A DNA stretch of 64,000 nucleotides. Source: Sphingobium sp. CECT 9361 (GTDB lineage Bacteria; Pseudomonadota; Alphaproteobacteria; Sphingomonadales; Sphingomonadaceae). This document shows, piece by piece, positions 44,566 to 52,664 of this stretch. The DNA lies in the NCBI RefSeq assembly GCF_918741285.1, contig NZ_CAKKNC010000001.1:806001-870000 (forward strand), read 5' to 3'. The translations under genes were made by a program, and so were the position numbers. The notes under the pieces are model-generated. The model was not told the origin of the DNA, did no database searches, and saw only the letters and a program-made list of their open reading frames with translations. Every line of letters starts with the position of its first letter. Positions within the stretch are counted from its first letter, which is position 1.

Positions 44566-45916
44566 GTTCTCGCGCAGCACGCTGCTGCTTAAGCGTCCGT
44601 CCGCCGTTAAGGGCAAATCCGCCAAGCGCTTGCTGTCCGGCCTGTTGTTGGGTTGCATCGCGACGGTGCCGACCATGGCGCACGCGCAGATCGAAGCAAG
44701 TCCGCTGGTGCCTGCGTTTCTTCCTGACGGTTTCGACAAGGGGCGCAATGTCAGCGTTACCGAACGGCCCCGCCCGGAATATGATCCGCTCGGTGTCAAC
44801 CTTGGCGGGTTCAAGCTGTTTCCGAAGGTTGAAACCGGCGTCGGCTATAGCGACAACGTCTATCTGACCAACGGTAATAAGGAAGGGGACGGTTTCGCCG
44901 TCTTCAATCCTTCGGCGCGCTTGCGGTCCGAATGGGATCGGCATCAGGTGCAGTTGCAGGCAGCGGGCGCGTTCCGGCGCTTCTTCAACAACTCGGTCCG
45001 TAACGAAGACGCGTTCAACCTTGGCGCGTTGGGACGACTGGATGTGGGCAATGCCCTCTCTGTCACCGGCGAAGCGCAATATGCGCAGCAGTTCGAAACA
45101 CCGATCACGGGCGACGTGGCCTCCAACCTGGCCGTGCTCTCGCAATATGAACGTGATTTCCTGTCGCTTCGCGGGCAATATGGCGTCGGTCAGGGGCGCC
45201 TGATTCTGGCGGCGGATCGCAGCCATTTCTCCTTCGATCCCATCAAGCTGCCGAGCGGCACGGTTATCGATCAGGAAAACCGCGATCGGACCTTGCATCG
45301 CGTCACGGGACAGGCCGAATATGCGGTGACGCCTAGCGTGTCATTCTACGGTCAGGTCAATTACACCGACACCAATTACGACACGAATTTTCTGCCCGGC
45401 ATCGCCAATCGCGATTCGGACAGCTATCGTGCGATCGCAGGGACGAACTTCGATCTGTCGGGATTGGTCCGTGGTACGCTGGGCGTCGGCTATGCCAAGC
45501 GGAACTTCAACAGCCCGTTGTATAAGGATGTCGACGGCCTGTCGGTCGAGGCCAAGGTCGAATATTTCCCGACGGAACTGACGACGTTGGGCGTCAATGC
45601 CCGCCGCGTGATCGAGGATTCGAATATCGGCAATATCAATGCCTATTTCGACAATCGCTTTTCGCTTCGCGTCGATCACGAACTGCTCCGCAATCTGGTT
45701 CTCAACGCAATCGGTGAATATGCGCAGCAGGATTTCATCGGCAGTGCGCGCAAGACGACCTTCTATCGGGGATCGGGCGGCGCACGATATTTCATCAACC
45801 GGCTGCTCGGGCTTCAACTGCAAATGTCGTACATCAAGCGCGACACGACAGGCGAAGATCTGGGCCAGACATTCGACGAGTTCCGCGGGCAACTTACGCT
45901 GGTTGTCCAGCGCTGA
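44555..45916 (+). CDS. Outer-membrane beta-barrel protein of EPS locus 2 (BBP2-like)
   Basis: 453 residues. The signal peptide ends TMAHAQ. The mature part alternates short aromatic-ended strands, for example FPKVETGVGYSDNVYLTNG, LRSEWDRHQVQLQAAGAFRRF and GQVNYTDTNYDTNF, as in putative beta-barrel porin 2 proteins found in EPS loci. It may form the outer-membrane exit or a stabiliser beside Wza. GGAGG lies seven bases before the ATG, inside the preceding gene. Confidence 0.82.
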   Translation: MVTRFSRSTLLLKRPSAVKGKSAKRLLSGLLLGCIATVPTMAHAQIEASPLVPAFLPDGFDKGRNVSVTERPRPEYDPLGVNLGGFKLFPKVETGVGYSDNVYLTNGNKEGDGFAVFNPSARLRSEWDRHQVQLQAAGAFRRFFNNSVRNEDAFNLGALGRLDVGNALSVTGEAQYAQQFETPITGDVASNLAVLSQYERDFLSLRGQYGVGQGRLILAADRSHFSFDPIKLPSGTVIDQENRDRTLHRVTGQAEYAVTPSVSFYGQVNYTDTNYDTNFLPGIANRDSDSYRAIAGTNFDLSGLVRGTLGVGYAKRNFNSPLYKDVDGLSVEAKVEYFPTELTTLGVNARRVIEDSNIGNINAYFDNRFSLRVDHELLRNLVLNAIGEYAQQDFIGSARKTTFYRGSGGARYFINRLLGLQLQMSYIKRDTTGEDLGQTFDEFRGQLTLVVQR

Positions 45917-45978
45917 GGTAATCTCTGAATTACGCCTGCGGGCCGTGTGAAGTTCAATCTCTAAATACGGATTACATC

Positions 45979-48108
45979 ATGGAAATTTCGAAGCAGATGA
46001 CTGACTATGACGGCCAGTTATCGGACTTGCTGCAGACTGTTCGTGATGTAATCCGGCGGCGCTGGCTGACGCTGGTGCTGGTGGCGGCCGCTGTATTGGC
46101 GTTGGGCGTCGTGCTGATGTTCATGATGACGCCGAAATATGAAACGACCGCTCGTATCCGCATCGATCCCGCGCAAAGCGTGGCGCAGAACAGCGGGGGC
46201 AGCACAGCCCTCAACCCCGAAGCCATCGAAACCGAAGTGGCGGTCCTTAACTCCCTCGACCTCGCACGCGAAGTCGTGAGTCGGCTGAAGCTGACGAATG
46301 ATCCGGAGTTCACCGCCGGTCTGGCCAATCGCCCCGACGCCGCCACACTTGGTCAGACAGACCGGGAGACAGCGGTTGCGCAGGCGTTGCTTGCCAATCT
46401 CTCGGTTGAGCGCGACAAGCTTACATATCTTCTCGCAGTGAGCTTCACATCGCGCGATCCTGTAAAATCGGCCCGCATCGCGAACACTTTTGCTGAAACT
46501 TATCTCGACACCCGTGTCGGCACCAATGCCGGTGCGGCTGAGAAGCAGTCCGAGCAACTTAAGCGACAGGCCGCAGAGCTCGGTGCGGAAGTGCGCAGTG
46601 CTGACGCCGCCGTGGCTGCGTATCGCGCACGCGCTGGATTGACAGTCAGCGGCGATGGTAATGGCAGCGGCGGTACGATCGTCGATCAGCAGGTAGCACC
46701 GCTTTCGAACCAGCTCGCCACGGCAGAATCGGAAGCTGCCGCCGCTCGCGCCAGTCTCGCTGCTGCGGAAGGTCAAGTTGCCTGTGGCGGTCTGGATGCC
46801 GTTGCCGAAGTGCGCAGCTCCGAAGTGGTCGCAGAACTGCGTCGTCAGCGCGCCTTGGTATTGCGCGCAGTCGGTGAAGTTCAGGCGCGCTATGGCGAAA
46901 AGCATCCCGAATATGCGCGCGTCCGCGATCAGCTTTCTTCCATCGATCAGCAAATCAAGGATGAAGCGCTCCGCGTGATCGGTTCGCTCCGCGCCAATGC
47001 GACGGCCGCAGATGCACGCGCGGCCAGCTTGCGCGGCTCGATGGGCCGTCTCGAAGTGGAACGTGCGTCCAACACGCAGGCTTCGGTCATGGCCGAAAGC
47101 CTGGAACGCGAAGCCGTGGCAAAGCGTGCCGCCTTCGACCGCGCCTCGCAACTTGCGTTGGAAAGCACACAGGCTGCCCAGAATCGCATTTCGCAGGCCG
47201 TGATCGTGGATCGCGCGCAGCCGCCTTCGAAGCCCACGTCGCCTAACAAGCCGTTGATCCTTGCACTGGCGCTGGTTGCCGCATTCGCTGCGGGCGCGGG
47301 CACCATTGCCGTCCAGGAAATGCTGGTGACGGGCATGCAAACGGTCGAAGAATTGGAAAACCAGCTTGGTATTCCCGTTCTCGCCGCCATTCCCAAGGTG
47401 CCCAAGTCGGTCAACCCGGCGGACCTCCTGTTGGAAAAGCCCACGTCGCTCTTTGCCGAATCGCTCCGCATCGCGCGGGCGGGTATTCTGGGCGTGCGCT
47501 CCAGCACGCCGCCAAAGGTGATTGCCTTTACCTCCGCACTGCCGAGCGAAGGCAAGACCACGACATCCTTGTCGTTCGCGCGCACCCTTGCTTCCAACAA
47601 CTCCAGAACGCTTCTGCTGGAATGCGACGTGCGTCGTGCTGCAATGCGCGCGCTGGTTTCGAATCCGCCCACGGGACCGGGCATCGTGGAAATCCTTCAC
47701 GGCAAGGCTACGGCAGAAGAAGTCATCGTTCCGGGGGATGTTCCGGGCTTGGATCATCTTCTCGTCCGCGCGCCCTATTTCAGTTCGGAAGATCTGTTCG
47801 GCGCGGATAACATGAAGAACCTGCTGGATAAGCTGCGTACGCGGTACGATCATATCGTACTCGATTTGCCGCCGCTGGTGGGCCTGGCCGATGGCCGTTT
47901 CCTTTCGGTGCTCGCTGACGTGACCGTGTTGATCGTTCGTTGGAACGATACGCCCGCCGCCGCGGCAGTCTCCGCTTTGGGCTGGCTCAAGTCCGACGGC
48001 GCCAACCCTGTCGGGGCGATCTACACTATGGTCGATTCCTCGGCGGAGGCGATTGGCGGCCTTTATTATTCGAAGAAATATTCCGCTTATTATCAGCAGC
48101 CGAACTGA
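45979..48108 (+). CDS. GumC/Wzc-type co-polymerase with BY-kinase domain, variant Walker A'
   Basis: 709 residues. TM1 near 35 (WLTLVLVAAAVLALGVVLMF), a long coiled coil in the periplasm, TM2 near 425. The kinase part has Walker A SALPSEGKTTTS (about 519), Walker B HIVLDLPP (about 625) and a Tyr cluster at the end (YYSKKYSAYY). Walker A' reads LLECDVRRA instead of the canonical DxDxR, so the first Asp is Glu. Activity may be altered. It pairs with the Wza at 43430 and is distinct from the kinase at 81-2303. Confidence 0.9.
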   Translation: MEISKQMTDYDGQLSDLLQTVRDVIRRRWLTLVLVAAAVLALGVVLMFMMTPKYETTARIRIDPAQSVAQNSGGSTALNPEAIETEVAVLNSLDLAREVVSRLKLTNDPEFTAGLANRPDAATLGQTDRETAVAQALLANLSVERDKLTYLLAVSFTSRDPVKSARIANTFAETYLDTRVGTNAGAAEKQSEQLKRQAAELGAEVRSADAAVAAYRARAGLTVSGDGNGSGGTIVDQQVAPLSNQLATAESEAAAARASLAAAEGQVACGGLDAVAEVRSSEVVAELRRQRALVLRAVGEVQARYGEKHPEYARVRDQLSSIDQQIKDEALRVIGSLRANATAADARAASLRGSMGRLEVERASNTQASVMAESLEREAVAKRAAFDRASQLALESTQAAQNRISQAVIVDRAQPPSKPTSPNKPLILALALVAAFAAGAGTIAVQEMLVTGMQTVEELENQLGIPVLAAIPKVPKSVNPADLLLEKPTSLFAESLRIARAGILGVRSSTPPKVIAFTSALPSEGKTTTSLSFARTLASNNSRTLLLECDVRRAAMRALVSNPPTGPGIVEILHGKATAEEVIVPGDVPGLDHLLVRAPYFSSEDLFGADNMKNLLDKLRTRYDHIVLDLPPLVGLADGRFLSVLADVTVLIVRWNDTPAAAAVSALGWLKSDGANPVGAIYTMVDSSAEAIGGLYYSKKYSAYYQQPN

Positions 48109-48162
48109 GCCTAAGGGTCGTCGGCTTCACCCGACGACCGCTTTACGCATCCAGAGTTAGCT

Positions 48163-48873
48163 ATGGCGCGCCGATCCAACGATCCCGTCCACCGCGCCCG
48201 ACATCTGACGGTGATTGCCGTCATTTTTCTGGGGCTGTCGACGCTGCTTTCCCTCGGCCTGTGGATGCGGGAGCATGCGGTTGCAACCGCCGATGCGGGC
48301 TTGAAAACGCAGGAACTTGCGCTTGCCCGAGGCGACAGTGTGACGGAACGTTCGTCCATTGCAGTCGATGCGGGGTCTCAGCCCCGATTGCTGCTGAGCG
48401 ATGCGATCTACCGGGCGCGCGCCATCCAGTCGACAGGAGTTATGGGGCGAGATAATGACCTCGCGTCGCTTTCGCGTCAGGTCGACCTGGCGATCGATGC
48501 ACGTCCTCATTGGGCGCAGGCTTGGGTTGTAAAGGCCTACATCGAATCCTTACGCCCCCGCTCCAGCCATCTTCAGGCGTCGCTGGCTGCGTTGTCACGA
48601 TCGTACAGCGATGCTCCGTTTCTGCGCGATGCATCGGGTTGGCGAGTGACATACGGCATGGCCCAGTGGGAGTCGTTGGATGGCTTCGTACGTAACCGCG
48701 TGATCGAGGAAGCCCTATGGCTGTCGCGCGTCGATCCGGATGTACGCCGCGCTATCTTCGGAGCGGCGCGCGCGACGCGAGCCTATGAGCCTCTGGTTCT
48801 GCGCTGGCGTGAATTGCGTCTGGCCGACGGCAACTATCTCGCCAATGGCAGAAGCAGTCTCGCTTTCCCTTAG
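48163..48873 (+). CDS. Membrane-anchored helical (TPR-like) protein of EPS locus 2
   Basis: 236 residues. One TM helix near the N-terminus (VIAVIFLGLSTLLSLGLWM) and a helical periplasmic part with Ala-rich pairs (LSRQVDLAIDARPHWAQAWVVKAYIESL) that resemble TPR helices. It follows the kinase gene by 54 bases. Its stop overlaps the stop of the opposing polymerase gene by four bases. Similar proteins occur with EPS polymerases; function unknown. Confidence 0.7.
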   Translation: MARRSNDPVHRARHLTVIAVIFLGLSTLLSLGLWMREHAVATADAGLKTQELALARGDSVTERSSIAVDAGSQPRLLLSDAIYRARAIQSTGVMGRDNDLASLSRQVDLAIDARPHWAQAWVVKAYIESLRPRSSHLQASLAALSRSYSDAPFLRDASGWRVTYGMAQWESLDGFVRNRVIEEALWLSRVDPDVRRAIFGAARATRAYEPLVLRWRELRLADGNYLANGRSSLAFP

Positions 48874-50219
48874 TGCTCTACGAACACCCCACGACCCCAC
48901 AACAACCCTGTCAGAAACAGCGCCAGCGTAATTGTCGATGGCACGTCCATTACAATGTCGACCATTGCGCAAAGCACTATCAGCAGGATCGCCAGTGCGA
49001 CTGACCAGCGCCGGGTCGACCAGGGCGACCCCGCATAGTCGCGCACGATATCGCGCGCCACGCGCCACCCCAGCGCAGTCATCAACAGCAGATAAGGTAC
49101 ACCGCCCACCAGCAGTATCTGCAGCAGTAAGCTGTGCGCCGAATTGACGATCCACGCCCCTTCGGCAAAGCGCACGCCCGACATGGCAAACACGTTGATG
49201 CTCTGAAATCCACCCAGGCCATAACCGTAGACGGGTGAGGTCATCGCAATATCCCAATACTGGCTCCATAACCCGAGCCGCGCGCCCCATTCATATGATG
49301 TGCCGTCGAGCCGCGCCTGAAAAAGCTCAGCCTGTGCGATGACGATCACCAAGATGATGGCGGGCGCGGCATATACCGCCAATCGGGTCCAGTTTATCCT
49401 GCCCCGGCTCAGCGTGCGCGCCGTCAGCAACAGGACCAGCGCAGTTGTCAGGATGATCGGCACACGGGATGCCGTGGACGCCAGCGCCACCACCGCGATC
49501 AGCCATGCGCCTGCATGGCACAGCATGTTGACGGTCGTCCGTGTATCGGGTTTTTTCCCCGGTTCGCGGCGCATCAGGCTCAACAAGCGGCCCGTCGCCA
49601 GCAGCGCGACCATCCCGGCAACCACCGCGGTCACATTCGCATTGCCTATCGTACCCGCAAAGCGCCCCTGCCGCGACAACGACCAATAATCGAGCGCACC
49701 CTGTCCGCCAACGCTCCGCACGATCAGGCCGATCAACAGGATGCCGCACATGGCGAACAGCACTGTGTTCATCGCCCAACGCGCGTCGCGACGATTGGCG
49801 GCCATCAACGCACCGATCATGAATGCATAGAGCCCGGCCATCCACCCGGCAAATTCCGGCGCAAACATATCCGGTGCGAAGGCAACGGGGCGGTCGGCGA
49901 AGGGAACGACCGGAATCCCGACTTGAATGAGGATCAGCCACAAGGCCGCACCGCCGGCCAGCGTCAGGATCGGCGCTACGCCTGTCCAGAACGACAATAT
50001 CGGGGGGCGCAACAGCAACATTGCCATCACCATCATCCCATTGATGATGGAGCAGGCCGCAGCCCCCTGTGCGCTGTCGAAGCCACGGAATAGCAAGCCG
50101 GACGCCAGGCCGATCGGAACGACGATCGGCAACAGGGACCGTGCGAGAGCATAATCGAAAAAGGGCGCTGACGTTTCAGGCGCGACAGCAGCGGACAGGC
50201 TAACGCCGTGTGTGTTCAT
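48870..50219 (-). CDS. O-antigen ligase/polymerase (Wzy/WaaL) family protein
   Basis: 449 residues, about 12 TM segments. The Wzy_C-type loop near 300-345 contains RLDGTSYEWGARLGLWSQYWDIAMTSPVYGYGLGGF and AHSLLLQILLVGG with the conserved His, which is a stronger signature than in the polymerase of locus 1. It polymerises or ligates undecaprenyl-linked glycans in the periplasm. It is read from the opposite strand to the Wza/Wzc run, just after the GH74-like gene (three bases apart). Confidence 0.88.
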   Translation of the reverse strand: MNTHGVSLSAAVAPETSAPFFDYALARSLLPIVVPIGLASGLLFRGFDSAQGAAACSIINGMMVMAMLLLRPPILSFWTGVAPILTLAGGAALWLILIQVGIPVVPFADRPVAFAPDMFAPEFAGWMAGLYAFMIGALMAANRRDARWAMNTVLFAMCGILLIGLIVRSVGGQGALDYWSLSRQGRFAGTIGNANVTAVVAGMVALLATGRLLSLMRREPGKKPDTRTTVNMLCHAGAWLIAVVALASTASRVPIILTTALVLLLTARTLSRGRINWTRLAVYAAPAIILVIVIAQAELFQARLDGTSYEWGARLGLWSQYWDIAMTSPVYGYGLGGFQSINVFAMSGVRFAEGAWIVNSAHSLLLQILLVGGVPYLLLMTALGWRVARDIVRDYAGSPWSTRRWSVALAILLIVLCAMVDIVMDVPSTITLALFLTGLLWGRGVFVEH

Positions 50220-50222
50220 AGT

Positions 50223-52571
50223 TCAGTCAACAGCGCTGCAGGTGGCGTGGCTTGCCTTGGCTGTGCATGCACCGGGTTCTCCATAAATCCAGCCTGATCC
50301 CTTGTAACCGGCATAGACTCTGCCGAACACATCCTTGTCCGCTTCGATCGCTGTCACCTGATCCAGTCGCCCCAGCGGAAAGTCGACCAACCGTTGCCAG
50401 TGCGTGGCATTGTCGACCGACCGCCAAAGACCGTATCGACCGTCAACGCGGCCGGAGATGTATATCGCCGGATAGCTTTGCCCGCGCGCAGCCTTGCCGA
50501 ACGCTATATCGTCTACCCTGTTAATATGCCGTAACACTTGCCAATGGTCTCCCCCGTCGGTCGACCGCCGCAATGCAGTATCGCCGTCACCAGATACGCC
50601 GCTGGTGAAGAAAAGTTGCCCTGCCTTGCCCGGAACGGCCCGTAATTTTGCAGAATATTGGCTGGCGGGCGCAATTTCCCCGCGGAACCGCCGCGTCCAG
50701 CTTCTTCCACCATCGCTCGTGCGCCACAATCCGACCAGCGCGGCGTTATCGCCTTCGCCGCTATGCACCAGATAGAATGTGCCAGCCCTTACCCTGTCGG
50801 CGGCCAGTGTCTTCCGCTGCGTCCATTTCTGCGCATAGGATCCGGTATGCGGCAGCTTTTCGCCTTTCAACACGACCCGCCGCCAGCTTTTCCCTCGATC
50901 CAGTGTGTAGAAGGGCGCCCGGTTATACGCCGGTGCCCATATGATGTTGTCGATGGTGTCGGCGGCCACGGCAATGGTGCCAAAGGACATGCGCCAGGGA
51001 TCATCGGCTTTTGTACCGGGCGGTTGGGGTAGGGTGGCAAATTTGCTCCAGCTTTTCCCGCCATCCATGCTGTATCCCGCGAGGACCGCATCGCCATCCT
51101 CCGCGCAGCAATCGCGCGTGTCCGATGCGTTAGTGACGTAGAAACCTGCTCTGGCTGGAGTCCACGCCACTTGCGGAGCGGCAATGATGACGCGCTCTTT
51201 GGGACCGTAAGTCGTCGAATAGGCATTGAGATCGGGTTTCACATGGATGCCGAAATCGAACCCCGCGAACAGCGGTGCCTGCCCCGGTGCCTGAACGATA
51301 TCGGTGGTGACGATTTCCTCGACCCCGCGCGCTTGCCCTTGCCAGTCGGCCCGTCCGCAACCTTTGCCCAGATCGGCGAAAAACGGCCCCTGACCTTGTG
51401 CCAGCCAAAGCCGCCCTGGTTTCGCCGCGTCGAACCGGATTGGGCCTGACGCAAAGAAATTCTGATTGGCGACGCGCAACCAAGGCACATCGCCTTTACC
51501 GGCCGACACGTTGCGCGTCATGGCCTGCCAGCGACGGCCATTGTCGGTCGAGCACCAGCTTTGGCCTGCCTGGCTCATCGCCACGATGCGCCCGTCCTGC
51601 GGACTGGTCGCAACGCCGACAAAGGGCGCCTTGCCGATGGCGCCCGCCACGTTCAGGTTCGTCCAGCCCCCATCGCTATAACGCCACATCGTCTGCTTTT
51701 CCGAATCGGTGGCGATGAAACTGCCATCGTGCGCAAAGCTGCCCTGCGTAATGAATACAGGCCCGGTGGTCTGGCGGTTGGGCAGGGGGCGGAACGTCGC
51801 GCCGCCATCGTCCGACACCAACATGCCGTGCCCCGGCGACACTGCCCAGATGCGCGCGCCCTTTGCCTGCGGCTGAAACCAGATCATGACGCCCGGCGAT
51901 TGCTGCCCCGGTGCAGGGCGCATGTCTGCGGGCTTCGGAACGGACGGAACGACTGCCCATGTCCCCCCGCCATCGTGCGATTGCCAAAGACCCTGCGCCG
52001 CCGTTCCGAACAGCACATGATCCGGGTCGGTTGGGCTGACAGCCATGAAAGGCCCATGAAAGCGAAATTCGGAATTGGCGTCGAACTGAAATAAGGGCGC
52101 ACCGACATCCGGCCCCTGCCAGCTTTTGCTACCATCATGCGATCGATAGACCGCACCCCGGATCGCCATGTACAGACGTTGCGGATCGGATGGCGCGACA
52201 ACAATTTCGTACACGCCTTCGGCCATGCCATCCTGCACGCGCGCACCCTTTGGCATGGCCTGCGCCGTCACCAGTTGCACCCAGCGATCCTCCGCTGCGT
52301 CCCAGCGATACGCCCCATAGACGTCCGTGCGGATCACGCGCATCAGGCCGCGGTCGTCGCTCGACAGGCCAGTGATAAATCCCCCGCCACCGACAGCGAC
52401 CGGACGCCAGCGATACCGTTCACCCGCAACAGGTGAATCGGCGCGAGGGGAGGCCGCCAACGGTGCGAAGGGCGTGTCGCCCTTCGCCAGTAATGCCGAA
52501 AGCGATAGCAACGATGCAACCACCGCTATAGCCGACAGCGGCACCATAGCAGTCGCCTTCATCCGGCCCAT
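50223..52571 (-). CDS. GH74-like beta-propeller glycoside hydrolase (exported)
   Basis: 782 residues. An N-terminal hydrophobic signal (LSAIAVVASLLSLSALLA) is followed by GGGGFITGLSSDD and RTDVYGAYRWD, the opening of GH74 xyloglucanases, whose catalytic Asp sits in RTD-x-GGAYRWD. BNR/Asp-box repeats follow (SHDGSKSW, SHDGGGTW, SDDGGATF, SMDGGKSW, STDGGDHW), giving two seven-bladed propellers by family. The second catalytic Asp could not be placed with certainty. The gene is 3 bases upstream of the polymerase gene, so the enzyme probably cuts or trims the exopolysaccharide. Confidence 0.8.
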   Translation of the reverse strand: MGRMKATAMVPLSAIAVVASLLSLSALLAKGDTPFAPLAASPRADSPVAGERYRWRPVAVGGGGFITGLSSDDRGLMRVIRTDVYGAYRWDAAEDRWVQLVTAQAMPKGARVQDGMAEGVYEIVVAPSDPQRLYMAIRGAVYRSHDGSKSWQGPDVGAPLFQFDANSEFRFHGPFMAVSPTDPDHVLFGTAAQGLWQSHDGGGTWAVVPSVPKPADMRPAPGQQSPGVMIWFQPQAKGARIWAVSPGHGMLVSDDGGATFRPLPNRQTTGPVFITQGSFAHDGSFIATDSEKQTMWRYSDGGWTNLNVAGAIGKAPFVGVATSPQDGRIVAMSQAGQSWCSTDNGRRWQAMTRNVSAGKGDVPWLRVANQNFFASGPIRFDAAKPGRLWLAQGQGPFFADLGKGCGRADWQGQARGVEEIVTTDIVQAPGQAPLFAGFDFGIHVKPDLNAYSTTYGPKERVIIAAPQVAWTPARAGFYVTNASDTRDCCAEDGDAVLAGYSMDGGKSWSKFATLPQPPGTKADDPWRMSFGTIAVAADTIDNIIWAPAYNRAPFYTLDRGKSWRRVVLKGEKLPHTGSYAQKWTQRKTLAADRVRAGTFYLVHSGEGDNAALVGLWRTSDGGRSWTRRFRGEIAPASQYSAKLRAVPGKAGQLFFTSGVSGDGDTALRRSTDGGDHWQVLRHINRVDDIAFGKAARGQSYPAIYISGRVDGRYGLWRSVDNATHWQRLVDFPLGRLDQVTAIEADKDVFGRVYAGYKGSGWIYGEPGACTAKASHATCSAVD

Positions 52572-52664
52572 AGCCCACGCTTAGCCAATCGCCCATGAAA
52601 GCACTTCATTCGATAGGCTTAGCACAGATGCAGGGTGCAGAGCCTGTGAATTATCGCGCTTATA

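Noticed and set aside
46018-47853. 611-codon open frame antisense to the locus-2 kinase gene
   Set aside because: Shadow of the kinase gene in the complementary phase; no domain, and composition typical of antisense GC-rich frames.
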